Positions 1-9,780 are shown, counted from the first letter of the stretch. The stretch is 64,000 bases of DNA from an uncultured Bacteroidia bacterium (GCA_903902325.1 CAIUUO010000066.1:29117-93116); one strand, 5' to 3'. Numbers and translations: made by a program. Notes: generated by a model from the sequence alone, not told the origin.

Positions 1-903
1 GACCAGTTCGTGAAGGCTGAATGTGTCTTTTTTATCATATTGGTCATTCTCTATTCTGGAGATTAGCAACAAGGCCTTGATGATGTGCTGCAAACGAACC
101 AATTGCTTTTGCTGATCCAAAATCAGTTTTACAGTTTTGGCCGGCAGTTTCTCAGAAACCAGTAAATTATCAAGTTTAGACTGCATTACTGAAATGGGGG
201 TAAAAAGTTCATGTGAGACATCCCCTATAAATTTTTTCTGGTTTTTGAGGATATCGTTGACTTTGTGCATCAATTCGTTGATGGTAGTATTCAGATAAAC
301 AAAGTCGGAAGTAGTGGATGCGATCTCCGAGTAGCTAAATGTTTCGGGATTGACAACAGTCTTCAATTTAGGAATAATCATCTGATTCAATGGATGCAGC
401 AGGTATTTAAATATACCAAGGTCGAACAGCGTGGTGACGAACAAAACAATCAGGATAATAGAAATTGAAATGTTTTTTAATGTTCTGTCCAAATTATAGA
501 TCATCTGCATGTTCTTCCCTATTTCCAGGGCATACAACTGGTTGTTCGATTCAAAATTACAGTTTAGTATCCTGTAATCGAATTCTTCTTCCTCAATGAT
601 TCGTGCTTCCTGCGAAAATTTTGAGGGCTCAGCCTTGCCGTCTGGGTCTACCGTGATAGAAATAAATTCATCCTTTAAAATGTTGTAACTCGCGAAAGCG
701 CTGTCCTTTTCTGCATCGAGATAACTTTTAATGCCAATTTTCGCGACTGTAGCCATTGTCTTGTCCTTCATTTTTAACAGATCCCTGTCAGTATGGCTTC
801 GAGCTAGTGTATCGATCATCTGTTCGACAAGAATAAACAGAATCAAAAAAATGACAATCTTTGAGATGGCACTGATCAAAGCAAGTTTTAATTCCAGCCT
901 CAT
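1..903 (-). CDS. two-component sensor histidine kinase (C-terminus beyond left edge)
   Basis: I translated the complement from the ATG at 903; the frame stays open to the window edge (301 codons visible). The protein has an N-terminal membrane segment (about residues 9-28), a short periplasmic domain, a second membrane segment (about 144-165), a HAMP-like linker and a HisKA dimerisation box with the motif SHELFTP, phospho-accepting His about residue 231. The ATP-binding domain lies outside the window. It is divergent from the OmpR-type regulator at 1014, with 110 bases between the starts. By analogy with CusS/CzcS, the pair probably senses metal or envelope stress and controls the efflux genes that follow. 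That target is inferred from position only. Confidence 0.9.
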   Translation of the reverse strand, partial: MRLELKLALISAISKIVIFLILFILVEQMIDTLARSHTDRDLLKMKDKTMATVAKIGIKSYLDAEKDSAFASYNILKDEFISITVDPDGKAEPSKFSQEARIIEEEEFDYRILNCNFESNNQLYALEIGKNMQMIYNLDRTLKNISISIILIVLFVTTLFDLGIFKYLLHPLNQMIIPKLKTVVNPETFSYSEIASTTSDFVYLNTTINELMHKVNDILKNQKKFIGDVSHELFTPISVMQSKLDNLLVSEKLPAKTVKLILDQQKQLVRLQHIIKALLLISRIENDQYDKKDTFSLHELV

Positions 904-1013
904 AATCGATTAATTAACATCATTTTGATTTGAATGGTATCCTCTGTTTTTATATTGAACAAGATATTGATAATTTCGGGTCGTTTTATCCCTATCATAT
1001 ATATTATATACAA

Positions 1014-1697
1014 ATGAATCTATTAATTGTTGAAGATGAGATTTCCCTTTCGGATGAGATTCGAAGATTTCTGGAAAAAGAGGGTTTCAAATGCGATGAA
1101 GCTCATACCGGACGAATCGCCTCAGACAAGATATTTTCGAATGAATATGATATGATATTGCTCGATCTTGGTTTGCCTGATTATGAAGGCATCGACCTGT
1201 TGAAAGAGGCAATTAAAAACAAGAGTGAAGCCTCAGTAATCATCATTTCTGCACGCACGGCCCTTGAAGACAGGATAATGGGTTTGGACCTTGGAGCCGA
1301 CGACTATCTCTCCAAACCATTTTCGCTGATTGAACTGAAGTCAAGAATTCTGGCAGTCACCCGAAGGAAACATGGTCTTAAGGGAAACGTGATTCGGATT
1401 GGAAGCCTGGAAATCAATTTTAATAAGCGCAAAGTTTTTTATGGTGCGGAAGAGATCCCGTTGACCAAAAAAGAATATGACATCTTCAGTTTTCTCGTGT
1501 TAAACAAGAACAAAGTGACCACCCGACTCCAGATTTCAGAGCATATTTGGGGAGACATCTTCGAGGAAAACTACAATTCAAATTACATTGATGTACACAT
1601 AAAGAACCTTCGCAAAAAACTGACTGAATATCTGGAAGGTAATTTTTTAGAGACCGTCCGAGGGATAGGATTCAGGTTTATCGATCCGGAAATCTGA
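1014..1697 (+). CDS. OmpR/PhoB-family response regulator
   Basis: A 227-residue DNA-binding response regulator. The N-terminal receiver domain has the acidic pair E7/D8, the phospho-acceptor D51 in the context LLDLGLP, and the conserved Lys in LSKPF near residue 102. The C-terminal half is a winged-helix domain ending in VRGIGFRF, typical of OmpR/PhoB. I chose the ATG at 1014 because the product then begins directly with the receiver beta-strand MNLLIVEDE; an in-frame TTG upstream at 930 would add 28 residues foreign to the family. It is divergent from the sensor kinase at 903 and its stop lies one base from the end of the convergent CDF gene. Confidence 0.93.
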   Translation: MNLLIVEDEISLSDEIRRFLEKEGFKCDEAHTGRIASDKIFSNEYDMILLDLGLPDYEGIDLLKEAIKNKSEASVIIISARTALEDRIMGLDLGADDYLSKPFSLIELKSRILAVTRRKHGLKGNVIRIGSLEINFNKRKVFYGAEEIPLTKKEYDIFSFLVLNKNKVTTRLQISEHIWGDIFEENYNSNYIDVHIKNLRKKLTEYLEGNFLETVRGIGFRFIDPEI

Positions 1698-1698
1698 T

Positions 1699-2580
1699 CT
1701 AACAACTGGTACTGCAGGGTTCCGAGTTCTCGAATTCTACCTGGATGGTCGAATGTCCGATTTGAAACTGTTGGTTCAGGTGATCCCGGATGGAAGAAAT
1801 AAAAGCAGAATTTGTCTGAATGTTGGTGACGACATGAACTGTCAGGGCTACTTCTGAGGTACTCAACGCCCAGATATGCAAATCGTGGATGCCATCTACT
1901 TCCGCTAGATTTTCAAGGTATTGGCGGATTGACTGGATATTGATGTTTTCAGGAACTGCATCCAGTGACAGATTTATTGAATCAATCAACAAATGGTAGG
2001 CGCTGTAAAGGATGACGGCAACAATGGCAAAGGAAATCAGAGAATCTATCATGAAGTATCCTGTCAGGGCAATTACAATACCTCCGACCACGACACCCAG
2101 CGAGACCAGCGCATCGGCAAAGAAATGAACGAAAGCGCTCCTGATATTCAGGTCGTGCTTCTCCCCTCTTACAAACAACCAGGCTGTGAAGCCATTGACA
2201 ACGATTCCCGCGGTGGCAACCGCTATCACACTTGTTGCATGAATCTCCAAAGGATTCCTCAGTCTGGAAATCGTTTCCATCAGGATAAAAACAACGGCAG
2301 CGAGCAGAAAAACCGTATTCAGCAACGCCACAAGGATGGTAGAACGCCGCAAACCGTAGGTAAACTTCAGCGTGGGTTTTCGGTCCGACAGATGAATGGC
2401 AAACCAGGAAAATCCCAATGCCAGAACGTCGCCAAAATTGTGGCCGGCATCGGCAAGCAAGGCCGTCGAATTCGACATTATCCCATAGAAGACCTCCACC
2501 ATGATGAATACAAGGTTCAGGACAATGCCGGTTTTCAGGGCATGGCCCGAATTAAAATCATGATTGTGTGTATGTTCCAT
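1699..2580 (-). CDS. cation diffusion facilitator (CzcD/ZitB-type metal exporter)
   Basis: A 293-residue inner-membrane metal/proton antiporter. It has a His-rich N-terminus (MEHTHNHD), about six membrane helices, and the two metal-site motifs of the family: D44 with HNFGD (residues 47-51) and HFFAD (H152, D156). The C-terminal cytoplasmic domain carries HIWALS and ends in a Cys-containing tail (CSTSC). The His/Asp set HD-HD is the Zn/Cd/Co type. It lies downstream of the RND efflux genes on the same strand, separated by a 130-base repeat, so it may be co-transcribed with them. Substrate is inferred from family motifs. Confidence 0.93.
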   Translation of the reverse strand: MEHTHNHDFNSGHALKTGIVLNLVFIMVEVFYGIMSNSTALLADAGHNFGDVLALGFSWFAIHLSDRKPTLKFTYGLRRSTILVALLNTVFLLAAVVFILMETISRLRNPLEIHATSVIAVATAGIVVNGFTAWLFVRGEKHDLNIRSAFVHFFADALVSLGVVVGGIVIALTGYFMIDSLISFAIVAVILYSAYHLLIDSINLSLDAVPENINIQSIRQYLENLAEVDGIHDLHIWALSTSEVALTVHVVTNIQTNSAFISSIRDHLNQQFQIGHSTIQVEFENSEPCSTSC

Positions 2581-2593
2581 TCTTCCAGTTTTT

Positions 2594-2711
2594 AGAGTGC
2601 CTAAAGTGAACTAAAGTGCCTAGAGTGCCTAAAGTACTTCGCTGCAATGAATATTATTCCGGAGTCCCAAATTCTAGGCACTTTAGGCACTCTAGGCAGT
2701 TTAGGCACTTC
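2594..2711. repeat. periodic 9-mer inverted repeat, copy 1 of a dispersed element
   Basis: The gap between the czcB stop (2713) and the CDF start is filled by tandem copies of a 9-base unit, AGTGCCTAA or close variants (about 2594-2635). Its inverted counterpart TTAGGCACT follows (about 2672-2711). The arms can form a long imperfect hairpin. The loop contains TACTTCGCT and TCCGGAGTCC, both also present in inverted orientation in the copy at 35592-35711. It starts directly beyond the czcB stop codon. Confidence 0.8.
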
Positions 2712-2712
2712 T

Positions 2713-3897
2713 TCAACATGCCATTTCACCCGCGTTCTTCTTGGCTGAAAGCAAAGTATATGCTCCTTTTAAAACCACTTTCGCACTGTTAATGTCAAAT
2801 CCTTCGGGCAGTCCAACTTCGGTATAACCACCATCTGTCACCCCTTTTTTGACCTCGATGATCCGGTATTCGGTAAATGGTTTTCCGCCTTCCACCTTGT
2901 TTTTGTCAAAGACGAAAATAAAATCCTTGTCATCAAAACTTACCACCGCCTCCGATGGCAAGGCAGTAACCTGACTACCCGCCGTTTCTATGATTGCATT
3001 GACATACATCCCCGGAAGGACATTTTTGCAAACGCCCGTCACGCTCGCATAAACTTTATAAGTTTTATCGGCATTGACTGACTGTCCCGTCTGGGTTACG
3101 ATCGCCTCGTGTGTTTCTGTCTCATTGTTGATAAAGAACCTGATTTTCTGATCTCTGGCAACCTTGTTGGCATCCTTCTCAAACAGGGTAAGTTCAAGAA
3201 AAAGCTTGTCGTTGTTGACAATTTTGAACATCACATCGGTAGGAGTAACATATTTTCCCAGGTTTACATTCACAGCTTCGACATAACCCGTAATGGGCGA
3301 TACCAGCGAGATGGACCGGCTGATGTTGTCTTCCTGCAGGTTGTCTGGATTTATACTGATAAGTACAAGCTTTTGTTTCAGCGCGTTAACCTGTGCTTTG
3401 AGGTTTTTGTATTCCGTAGTGACCTGCTGAACGTTTTGTTCGGAATAAACATCGTCCTTGAACAAGGAGCTATGCCTTTTAAAATCCGCCTCGGCGAATT
3501 CAAGCTTGTTCCTGGCTTCCAGATAATTCTGCTGAATATCAACGAATTCCTGGTTTTCGATCACTACCAGAACCTGGCCCCTGGCAACTGCATTGCCGGG
3601 CATCAGACTCGTACTTTTGACAAAACCGCTCATGGGAGCGCATATCGTTGCAAGGTTCTGCGGAGCAGCGTTTACAATCCCGTTGACTTTGAGTGTTCCG
3701 CTCAAAGACCGCAATTCAACGGTCCCTGTGACGATATTGGCCAGTTTCACCTGATCGGAACGAAGTTCAACAATGTCGTCGGGAATTACTTCCTCTGTTT
3801 TTGTTTCAGTTTTACCCTTCGTACCGCCACCGCAAGAAACAACTGTGCAGACGAAGAGGCAGGCAATTGCCAGGTAAATGATATTTTGCTTTGACAT
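2713..3897 (-). CDS. czcB: RND efflux periplasmic adaptor (CzcB/CusB-like lipoprotein)
   Basis: A 394-residue membrane-fusion protein. The N-terminal signal ends in a lipobox-like VVSC with Cys22, so it is probably lipid-anchored. There follow a barrel-sandwich half-motif (PMSGFVKSTSLMPGNAVARGQ), a coiled-coil hairpin (about residues 115-185), the second lipoyl half (SPITGYVEAVNVNLGKYV), a beta-barrel and a membrane-proximal domain. It would bridge the CzcA pump and outer-membrane channel in a tripartite metal efflux system. It starts 11 bases after the czcA stop, in the order expected for a czc operon. Confidence 0.92.
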   Translation of the reverse strand: MSKQNIIYLAIACLFVCTVVSCGGGTKGKTETKTEEVIPDDIVELRSDQVKLANIVTGTVELRSLSGTLKVNGIVNAAPQNLATICAPMSGFVKSTSLMPGNAVARGQVLVVIENQEFVDIQQNYLEARNKLEFAEADFKRHSSLFKDDVYSEQNVQQVTTEYKNLKAQVNALKQKLVLISINPDNLQEDNISRSISLVSPITGYVEAVNVNLGKYVTPTDVMFKIVNNDKLFLELTLFEKDANKVARDQKIRFFINNETETHEAIVTQTGQSVNADKTYKVYASVTGVCKNVLPGMYVNAIIETAGSQVTALPSEAVVSFDDKDFIFVFDKNKVEGGKPFTEYRIIEVKKGVTDGGYTEVGLPEGFDINSAKVVLKGAYTLLSAKKNAGEMAC

Positions 3898-3908
3898 ATT
3901 TCTTTGAT

Positions 3909-6900
3909 TTAATATATTTTACCGGTAATGAATTCAATATTGATAATGGTCTGGTTGTAATTGTTGAGTGCATCGAGATAAGCCTGCTTGATGCTTAAGG
4001 CCCTGCTCAGGCTAAGCACATAGTCGAGATAATCCAGGGCGCCAGCCTTGTAGCTCCTCACAGACTGATCGATGATCATGCCGGCTTCAGGCACTGCCTG
4101 CTTTTCGTAATACTCAACGCTTTCCCTGTATTTCTCAAATTCATCCAGCAAAGATTGGTATTTTCCCTTCAGGGTACTGGAATAATAACCTTCGTTGGCG
4201 ATTGCGACTTGTTCTTTTACCCTGGCTGCCTTAATTTTTGAGGTAAAGGGTGAAAACCACAATGGAACAGAAATGCCTGCATGAACACCTGTGAACCGGT
4301 CGCCGACGCCGAAAGTCCGCGGGACACCATTCACATCCTGAGTTCCCTGCATGGTTTGGCTAAAATAGCCAATGCTGAAATCGGGCAAGGCACGGCTCTG
4401 TTCCAGTCTTTTTTCAAGGCGCACAATTTCGACCTGCTGTTTGATTTGTTCCAGTTCGGGGTTTGCTTGCAAAGCGGTGCTATCGTGTGCAGGGACATAT
4501 CCGATCCGGAACAAAACAGTATCTGCCGGAGAAACCGCAGAGCCGGTATTGAGTAGAGTTTGCAACTGGCGGTTCAAGATTCCGATGTCGGCTTTTATTT
4601 GCTGCAACTGATTTTTGATTTCCAGACTTTGAGAACTGGCAGTGATCATTTCGAGTTTGTTGGTCTCTCCTGCCCTGGCCCTTAGTTCAGCGGCCCTCTT
4701 GAACCCTGAATAGAGGCTGTCCTGATACAACCACAATTTATATTTTGAATTGAGGTAGGTCAGTTGCCAGTATACCTGTTTGACCCGGGTGGCTATTTCG
4801 ATCCTTGACGATTTCAACTGCAACTCGCTGCTCTTTACGCTTGCTTCTGCCAGTTTGTTCTGATTTATGTAAACAGTTGGAAAGGCAAATGATTGGGTAA
4901 CCGTAAAACTGTTGTCGCTTGAGTATGAATTAAACTGACCGAACTGGCCATCGATGGATATTTTCGGAATGTCCCATGATGCACCTTTCAGGGCTCTTTG
5001 AACATCCACGGAATAAACTCCTGCACGTACATTCAGGTTACTGTCCAAAGCCATTCGGATTGCATCATGCAGATTGATTCTCCTTGCATCGCGGGCGCTT
5101 GCTTGATTAATACCGGACAATCCGATGGTAAGGAATAAAATGACCGAAATTACAGTCAAAGATTTCCGACTGGATTTCCGTCGTGACCTTTTTGAAGAGA
5201 AAATCACATAAAACACAGGAAGTACAACAAGAGTCAGGATTGTAGCAGTAACCAAACCTCCTATGACCACTGTTGCCAGCGGTTTCTGCACCTCAGCACC
5301 TGCGGAGGTAGAAATTGCCATCGGCAGGAAACCAAGTGAGGCCACCGAAGCAGTCATGATAACAGGACGTAAACGTGATTGCAACCCTTTCAGCACACGC
5401 TCGCTCAAATCTGTAATACCATCCTTTTCAAGCCTGTTGAATTCTGCAATCAGAACAATTCCGTTGAGGACGGCTACTCCGAACAGGGCAATAAATCCAA
5501 CCCCTGCGGAAATTGAAAAGTTCATGTTTCGCATCCATAGCGCCAGAACTCCACCGATGGCCGACATGGGAACTGCAGTAAAAATAAGCAGCGTTTGCCA
5601 CACAGAATTAAACGTAAAGAACAGGAGTACGAAAATTAAGAGCAATGCGACAGGAACTGCAATTGACAATCTCGCTTTTGCCGCTTCAAGGTTTTTAAAC
5701 TGACCACCATAAGAGACAAAGTATCCCGCCGGAAGTTTCACCTGTTTATCAATTTTAGCTGATACATCCTTAATGACACTTTGAATATCCCGGCCTCGCA
5801 CGTTGAATCCGATGTTGATCCTTCTTTTGGTATTTTCCCTTGAAACCTGGGCAGGACCTGATCTGATCGAAATATCCGCAACCTGCTCAAATGGGATTTG
5901 TCCGCCGTTTGGCAGGGCAACCGTGAGGTTTTTAACGTCATCGAGGCTTTGCCGGTAATCCTTGTCCAGCCTGACGATCAACCCAAAACGTTTTTCGCCG
6001 TCATAAACCACCCCGGCCTGACTGCCGGCAAATGCAGACCTTAACACACGGTTGGCATCCCCAACTGAAAGACCATACTGGGCAAGTCTGTCGCGGTTGT
6101 AATCGACCTGTACCTGGGCAAGTCCGGTAATTTTTTCTACATTGATATCTTCCACGCCCTCTATATTTTGAATTATTTTTTCAACCGAAGATGCCTTATC
6201 AGCCAGTACATCCAGGTCATCACCAAAAATCTTAACGGCAATATCCTGTTTCGATCCCGAAAGCAATTCGTTAAAGCGCATTTGAATGGGTTGCTGGAAT
6301 TCAAATTTCACTCCGGCAAGCGGAATCAGCGCTTCTTCCATTTTAGAAACCAGTTCTTCGCGTGTTTTGGCAGATGTCCATTCACGCTTAGGCTTCAGGG
6401 TAATGATATAGTCACCTGTTTCCATTGGAGTAGGATCAGTAGGAATCTCACCGGATCCTATTTTGCACACAGCATGGATGATTTCAGGAAAATTTGCCAG
6501 CAATATTTTATTGGCCTTCTGTACAGTCTCCACAGTATTTGAGAGAGATCCACCCTGCAAAGTCATGACTCCTGCAGCCAAATCTCCCTCTTCTAGTTGC
6601 GGAATAAATTCTCCTCCCAGACTTCCAAACAGGAATAAACTTGATATAAATAAGAGAATGGCTGAAACGGATACCAGGATTTTATTCCTTAGCGCATATA
6701 ATATCACCGGATTGAAGATCCTCTGAATAAAATCCATGAACCTGTCTGAAATATTCCGCTTGCGCTCTGTTTTTTTACTCAGGAACAAGGCTGAAGCCAT
6801 CGGCACATAAGTCAGTGACAGAATCGTTGCTCCAAGAAGAGCAAAAGCCACGACTTGCGCCATCGGGCGGAACATTTTACCCTCGATGCCAACCAGGGCG

Positions 6901-8300
6901 ATAATCGGGAGATAAACAACCAGGATGATGATTTGTCCGAAAGTTGCAGAACTCATCATGCGTTTAGCCGATTCGAAAACATTTTCGTCCATCTGTTCCT
7001 GCGAAAGGCGTTCAACACCCTGGTGGTGGTGCTTGCTCATAAAGATTCTGTGTACAACTCCCTCTACGATGATGACGGCGCCGTCAACAATCAGACCGAA
7101 GTCAATGGCACCCAAACTCATCAGGTTACCCGAAACACCAAACAGGTTCATCATGGTAATGGCAAACAGCATGGCAAGCGGAATTACCGATGCAACGATT
7201 AGACCGGCACGCATATTACCGAGAAGCAACACGAGAATAAAGATGACAATCAGGGCGCCTTCAAGCAAATTTCTCGTGACAGTTCCAATGGCACGACCAA
7301 CCAAATCAGAACGATTCAGGAATGGTTCGATCTTAACACCTTTTGGCAACGATTTCTGAATTGTGGCAATGCGATCGCTGACATTGTTATTGACCTCATT
7401 TGCATTGGCGCCTTTAAGCATCATGACCACACCGCCTACTGCTTCGGTCGTATCAACCACAAAGGCTCCGTAACGGGTAGCACTGCCGTACTGTACTGTT
7501 GCGATATCCCTGATCAAAACGGGTATTCCCGAAGCATTTGATTTAACAACAATCTTCTCAATGTCATCAATAGTTTTCACCAGACCAATTCCACGGATGA
7601 AATAGGCATTTGGTTTTTTATCAATATAGGCGCTGCCGGTATTTTCATTGTTCTTTTCAAGGGCTGTAAAAATGTCTGTCAAGGTAAGGTCCATGCCTCT
7701 CAGCCTTTCGGGGTTGACGGCGATTTCGTACTGCTTGACATAGCCACCATAGCTGTTTATATCGGCTACTCCCGGTGTTCCAAGCATTTCCCTTCGGACT
7801 ACCCAATCCTGCAAGGTTCGCAACTCCATGGGGTTGAATTTCTTCTCCAATCCTTTATCTACCGCAAGCCTGTACTGGAAAATTTCGCCCAGACCGGATG
7901 AAAGGGGAGCAAGTTCAATTTTAGCCAACCCGGCAGGAATGACTTCTTCAGCCTCCTTTAAACGTTCGCTCAATTGTTGGCGCGCCCAGTAAAGGTCAAT
8001 ATCATCATCGAAGACAACCGTTACTACGGATAGTCCCAAACGGGAAATGGAGCGGAGTTCTATGATACCGGGAATATTGGCTACTGCCACCTCAATGGGT
8101 GCCGTGATAAAGCTTTCAACCTCCTGCACTGCAAGTGAGGGTGCCAGAGATATCACCTGAACCTGGTTATTGGTTATGTCGGGGATCGCATCAATGGGCA
8201 AACGAGTTATGGCATATGTTCCCCAACCAATCAAGGCAACGACAAAAAGTCCGATGACGAATTTATTCCTGATTGAAAAATGAATAATACGTTCTATCAT
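3909..8300 (-). CDS. czcA: CzcA/CusA-family heavy-metal RND pump fused to a TolC/CzcC-like outer-membrane channel
   Basis: A 1463-residue fusion. Residues 1 to about 1036 form a complete RND pump with twelve membrane helices and the family segment DFGLIVDGAVIIVEG, which holds the acidic proton-relay residue. A basic linker (KRSRRKSSRK) then leads into a signal-peptide-like stretch (about residues 1045-1070, ending ASA). The last ~390 residues are an outer-membrane efflux protein with the ARDARRINLHDAIRMALDSN start typical of CzcC. Start: ATG at 8300 (MIERIIHFSIRNK), matching the CzcA family N-terminus; a TTG five codons upstream is less likely. Such fusions are known in Bacteroidota. The internal signal sequence suggests cleavage into two proteins. 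Confidence 0.93.
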   Translation of the reverse strand: MIERIIHFSIRNKFVIGLFVVALIGWGTYAITRLPIDAIPDITNNQVQVISLAPSLAVQEVESFITAPIEVAVANIPGIIELRSISRLGLSVVTVVFDDDIDLYWARQQLSERLKEAEEVIPAGLAKIELAPLSSGLGEIFQYRLAVDKGLEKKFNPMELRTLQDWVVRREMLGTPGVADINSYGGYVKQYEIAVNPERLRGMDLTLTDIFTALEKNNENTGSAYIDKKPNAYFIRGIGLVKTIDDIEKIVVKSNASGIPVLIRDIATVQYGSATRYGAFVVDTTEAVGGVVMMLKGANANEVNNNVSDRIATIQKSLPKGVKIEPFLNRSDLVGRAIGTVTRNLLEGALIVIFILVLLLGNMRAGLIVASVIPLAMLFAITMMNLFGVSGNLMSLGAIDFGLIVDGAVIIVEGVVHRIFMSKHHHQGVERLSQEQMDENVFESAKRMMSSATFGQIIILVVYLPIIALVGIEGKMFRPMAQVVAFALLGATILSLTYVPMASALFLSKKTERKRNISDRFMDFIQRIFNPVILYALRNKILVSVSAILLFISSLFLFGSLGGEFIPQLEEGDLAAGVMTLQGGSLSNTVETVQKANKILLANFPEIIHAVCKIGSGEIPTDPTPMETGDYIITLKPKREWTSAKTREELVSKMEEALIPLAGVKFEFQQPIQMRFNELLSGSKQDIAVKIFGDDLDVLADKASSVEKIIQNIEGVEDINVEKITGLAQVQVDYNRDRLAQYGLSVGDANRVLRSAFAGSQAGVVYDGEKRFGLIVRLDKDYRQSLDDVKNLTVALPNGGQIPFEQVADISIRSGPAQVSRENTKRRINIGFNVRGRDIQSVIKDVSAKIDKQVKLPAGYFVSYGGQFKNLEAAKARLSIAVPVALLLIFVLLFFTFNSVWQTLLIFTAVPMSAIGGVLALWMRNMNFSISAGVGFIALFGVAVLNGIVLIAEFNRLEKDGITDLSERVLKGLQSRLRPVIMTASVASLGFLPMAISTSAGAEVQKPLATVVIGGLVTATILTLVVLPVFYVIFSSKRSRRKSSRKSLTVISVILFLTIGLSGINQASARDARRINLHDAIRMALDSNLNVRAGVYSVDVQRALKGASWDIPKISIDGQFGQFNSYSSDNSFTVTQSFAFPTVYINQNKLAEASVKSSELQLKSSRIEIATRVKQVYWQLTYLNSKYKLWLYQDSLYSGFKRAAELRARAGETNKLEMITASSQSLEIKNQLQQIKADIGILNRQLQTLLNTGSAVSPADTVLFRIGYVPAHDSTALQANPELEQIKQQVEIVRLEKRLEQSRALPDFSIGYFSQTMQGTQDVNGVPRTFGVGDRFTGVHAGISVPLWFSPFTSKIKAARVKEQVAIANEGYYSSTLKGKYQSLLDEFEKYRESVEYYEKQAVPEAGMIIDQSVRSYKAGALDYLDYVLSLSRALSIKQAYLDALNNYNQTIINIEFITGKIY

Positions 8301-8387
8301 AACGGGAAAAATCAAATTAATACAAGTTAATACAAGACTTTTTTCACCTTCAATAACAAATTGCGGAGGTGACTCGATTCCAATGTA

Positions 8388-8699
8388 TTAAATGAACCTG
8401 GGAGGTTGCCAGACAGCGCAGGCAGGCGCAGAAACTGAGGCAGGTGAATTCTCTGCAAAGCGTAGATGAATAATTCGGGAACAAATGAATTCAATTGCAA
8501 TTTCCTGCTGAATCTTGGGTGATGAACAACAATTACAGGTGCAGAAGGGAGAACAGTGATCAATATCCTGCTGATAGCTGCTTGAAGTCTTTGCTGAAAT
8601 TTTCGTTGTTATCAATGAAAGATCTTCCGGCTTATCCATGCAGGGAATTGCAGTGAGAACCATGATGTACGCGGATAATATTAAAGCAAAGAATTTCAT
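8388..8699 (-). CDS. small Cys-rich exported protein, DUF6660-like
   Basis: A 103-residue protein with an N-terminal signal (MKFFALILSAYIMVLTAIPC) and a central His/Cys cluster, DHCSPFCTCNCC. It resembles the DUF6660 proteins that precede czcCBA-type operons in Bacteroidota. The Cys/His cluster suggests periplasmic metal binding; this is inference. I chose the ATG at 8699 because an upstream in-frame start (8747) would put 16 unrelated residues before a good signal peptide. It is the first gene of the operon with czcA and czcB, 87 bases ahead of czcA. Confidence 0.72.
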   Translation of the reverse strand: MKFFALILSAYIMVLTAIPCMDKPEDLSLITTKISAKTSSSYQQDIDHCSPFCTCNCCSSPKIQQEIAIEFICSRIIHLRFAENSPASVSAPACAVWQPPRFI

Positions 8700-8709
8700 A
8701 AGATGGTTA

Positions 8710-8743
8710 CAAATATAAAATATATTGGAATGTGTTGTTCCAA
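8710..8743 (-). promoter_or_regulatory. possible Bacteroidota-type promoter for the efflux operon
   Basis: On the complement there is TATATTTG (8717 to 8710), which fits the TAnnTTTG -7 element, with TTG about 23 bases upstream. The distance to the ATG at 8699 leaves only a few leader bases, so either the message is nearly leaderless or the match is fortuitous. Confidence 0.35.
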
Positions 8744-8816
8744 CCAATGTTATTAGTTTTGAGGAGCAGAATTTTTATAAATTTGGTCAATCCCAAAATT
8801 AATCAAGTTCATTCAT

Positions 8817-9632
8817 ATGGATTTAGGCAACGGAGAACAAAAAATATTCATCTGGATTGATTTCTCTAAGGAAACAGAGGTGGTCATTCTGCATGGAGTG
8901 CAGGTTGCCATGATTCTAAACAAAGAAATATGCCTGATAGGGTCTCCGGCCGTAAAAAATGGTACCGTTGAAGAAGCAGAATCCCGGTTACGTTCATTGA
9001 CTTTACCAATTTCTAAAATTCTTGGTACAGGAAGAGTGCACTTTCTCATTACGTTGCTTCCATTGCAATCCATCCTGACCGAGATGGCCGAAGAGTATGA
9101 TGCTTTGCTGCTGGTGGCCCATAAGAAAAACAGCAAAGAACTACTGAAACAACTTCCTCATTCGGGATTTCCATTTTTATTCGTTTCGGCCAAAGATAAT
9201 CTGGATTTAAGCTACAGGAAGATTGCCGTTCCGGTGGGCTACATGAAAAAAAGCAAGGATCTGGCACTTTGGAGCAGCTATTTTGCAAGACACAACGGAG
9301 GAAAAGTAACATTACTTAAAACAATTGAAAAGTTTGGTGAGGATAACAGGATGGTTATGAGCAATCTCTTTTCCATAGAACGCCTGTTCAAAAATTTCCA
9401 ATTTCCCTACGAAGTGGTGGAATGCCACACTTCTACCTGGAAGATTCAAAAAACGGCACTGGAACATGCCCTCGGTTTTCAACAGGGAGTTTTGATCATC
9501 TCATTTACCTACAGCTCTTCATTTATTGACCGTCTTTTTAAAATAAACGATGCCTTTGTGATTGCTCATTCCGAAGATTTGTCGGTTATGTGTATCAATT
9601 CACAACGCGACCTTTACACATTTTGCAGCTGA
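8817..9632 (+). CDS. UspA-like universal stress protein (two-domain)
   Basis: A 271-residue cytoplasmic protein without signal or membrane segments. The second half begins YRKIAVPVGYMKKSKDLALW, the usual first beta-strand and helix of a Usp domain, and contains a GGKVTLLKT strand. The first half is a more degenerate copy, as in tandem Usp proteins. The nucleotide-binding G-x2-G-x9-G(S/T) motif is not clear. It is divergent from the efflux operon and followed by a terminator hairpin, so it is probably monocistronic. Function beyond stress-related nucleotide binding is not readable. Confidence 0.65.
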   Translation: MDLGNGEQKIFIWIDFSKETEVVILHGVQVAMILNKEICLIGSPAVKNGTVEEAESRLRSLTLPISKILGTGRVHFLITLLPLQSILTEMAEEYDALLLVAHKKNSKELLKQLPHSGFPFLFVSAKDNLDLSYRKIAVPVGYMKKSKDLALWSSYFARHNGGKVTLLKTIEKFGEDNRMVMSNLFSIERLFKNFQFPYEVVECHTSTWKIQKTALEHALGFQQGVLIISFTYSSSFIDRLFKINDAFVIAHSEDLSVMCINSQRDLYTFCS

Positions 9633-9636
9633 CATA

Positions 9637-9671
9637 CAGGAATGGAGCCATCCTGCTTTTTTTGTTTTTTT
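9637..9671 (+). terminator. Rho-independent terminator
   Basis: A CAGG-A-AT / AT-CCTG stem around the GGAGCC loop is followed by a run of seven T residues, five bases after the stop of the Usp gene. Confidence 0.7.
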
Positions 9672-9752
9672 ATAATTTGTTTTGAGTCAATTTATTGTAT
9701 CTACTAATGAAGATATTTTGATAACTTTTTAAATAAATTTTAACACTATAGG

Positions 9753-9780
9753 TTGCGTTCATGATAAATTTCTATTTTTG
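9753..9780 (+). promoter_or_regulatory. predicted promoter of the nuo operon
   Basis: TTG at 9753-9755, a 17-base spacer and TATTTTTG at 9773-9780 match the Bacteroidota TTG/TAnnTTTG promoter pattern. The site is 72 bases ahead of the nuoA ATG, with no other plus-strand gene between. Confidence 0.55.

Noticed and set aside
265..913. Short plus-strand frames at the left edge
   Set aside because: They are antisense to the sensor kinase, whose minus-strand translation is clear.
3109..3894. 261-codon plus-strand frame
   Set aside because: Antisense of the czcB adaptor gene; no family features.
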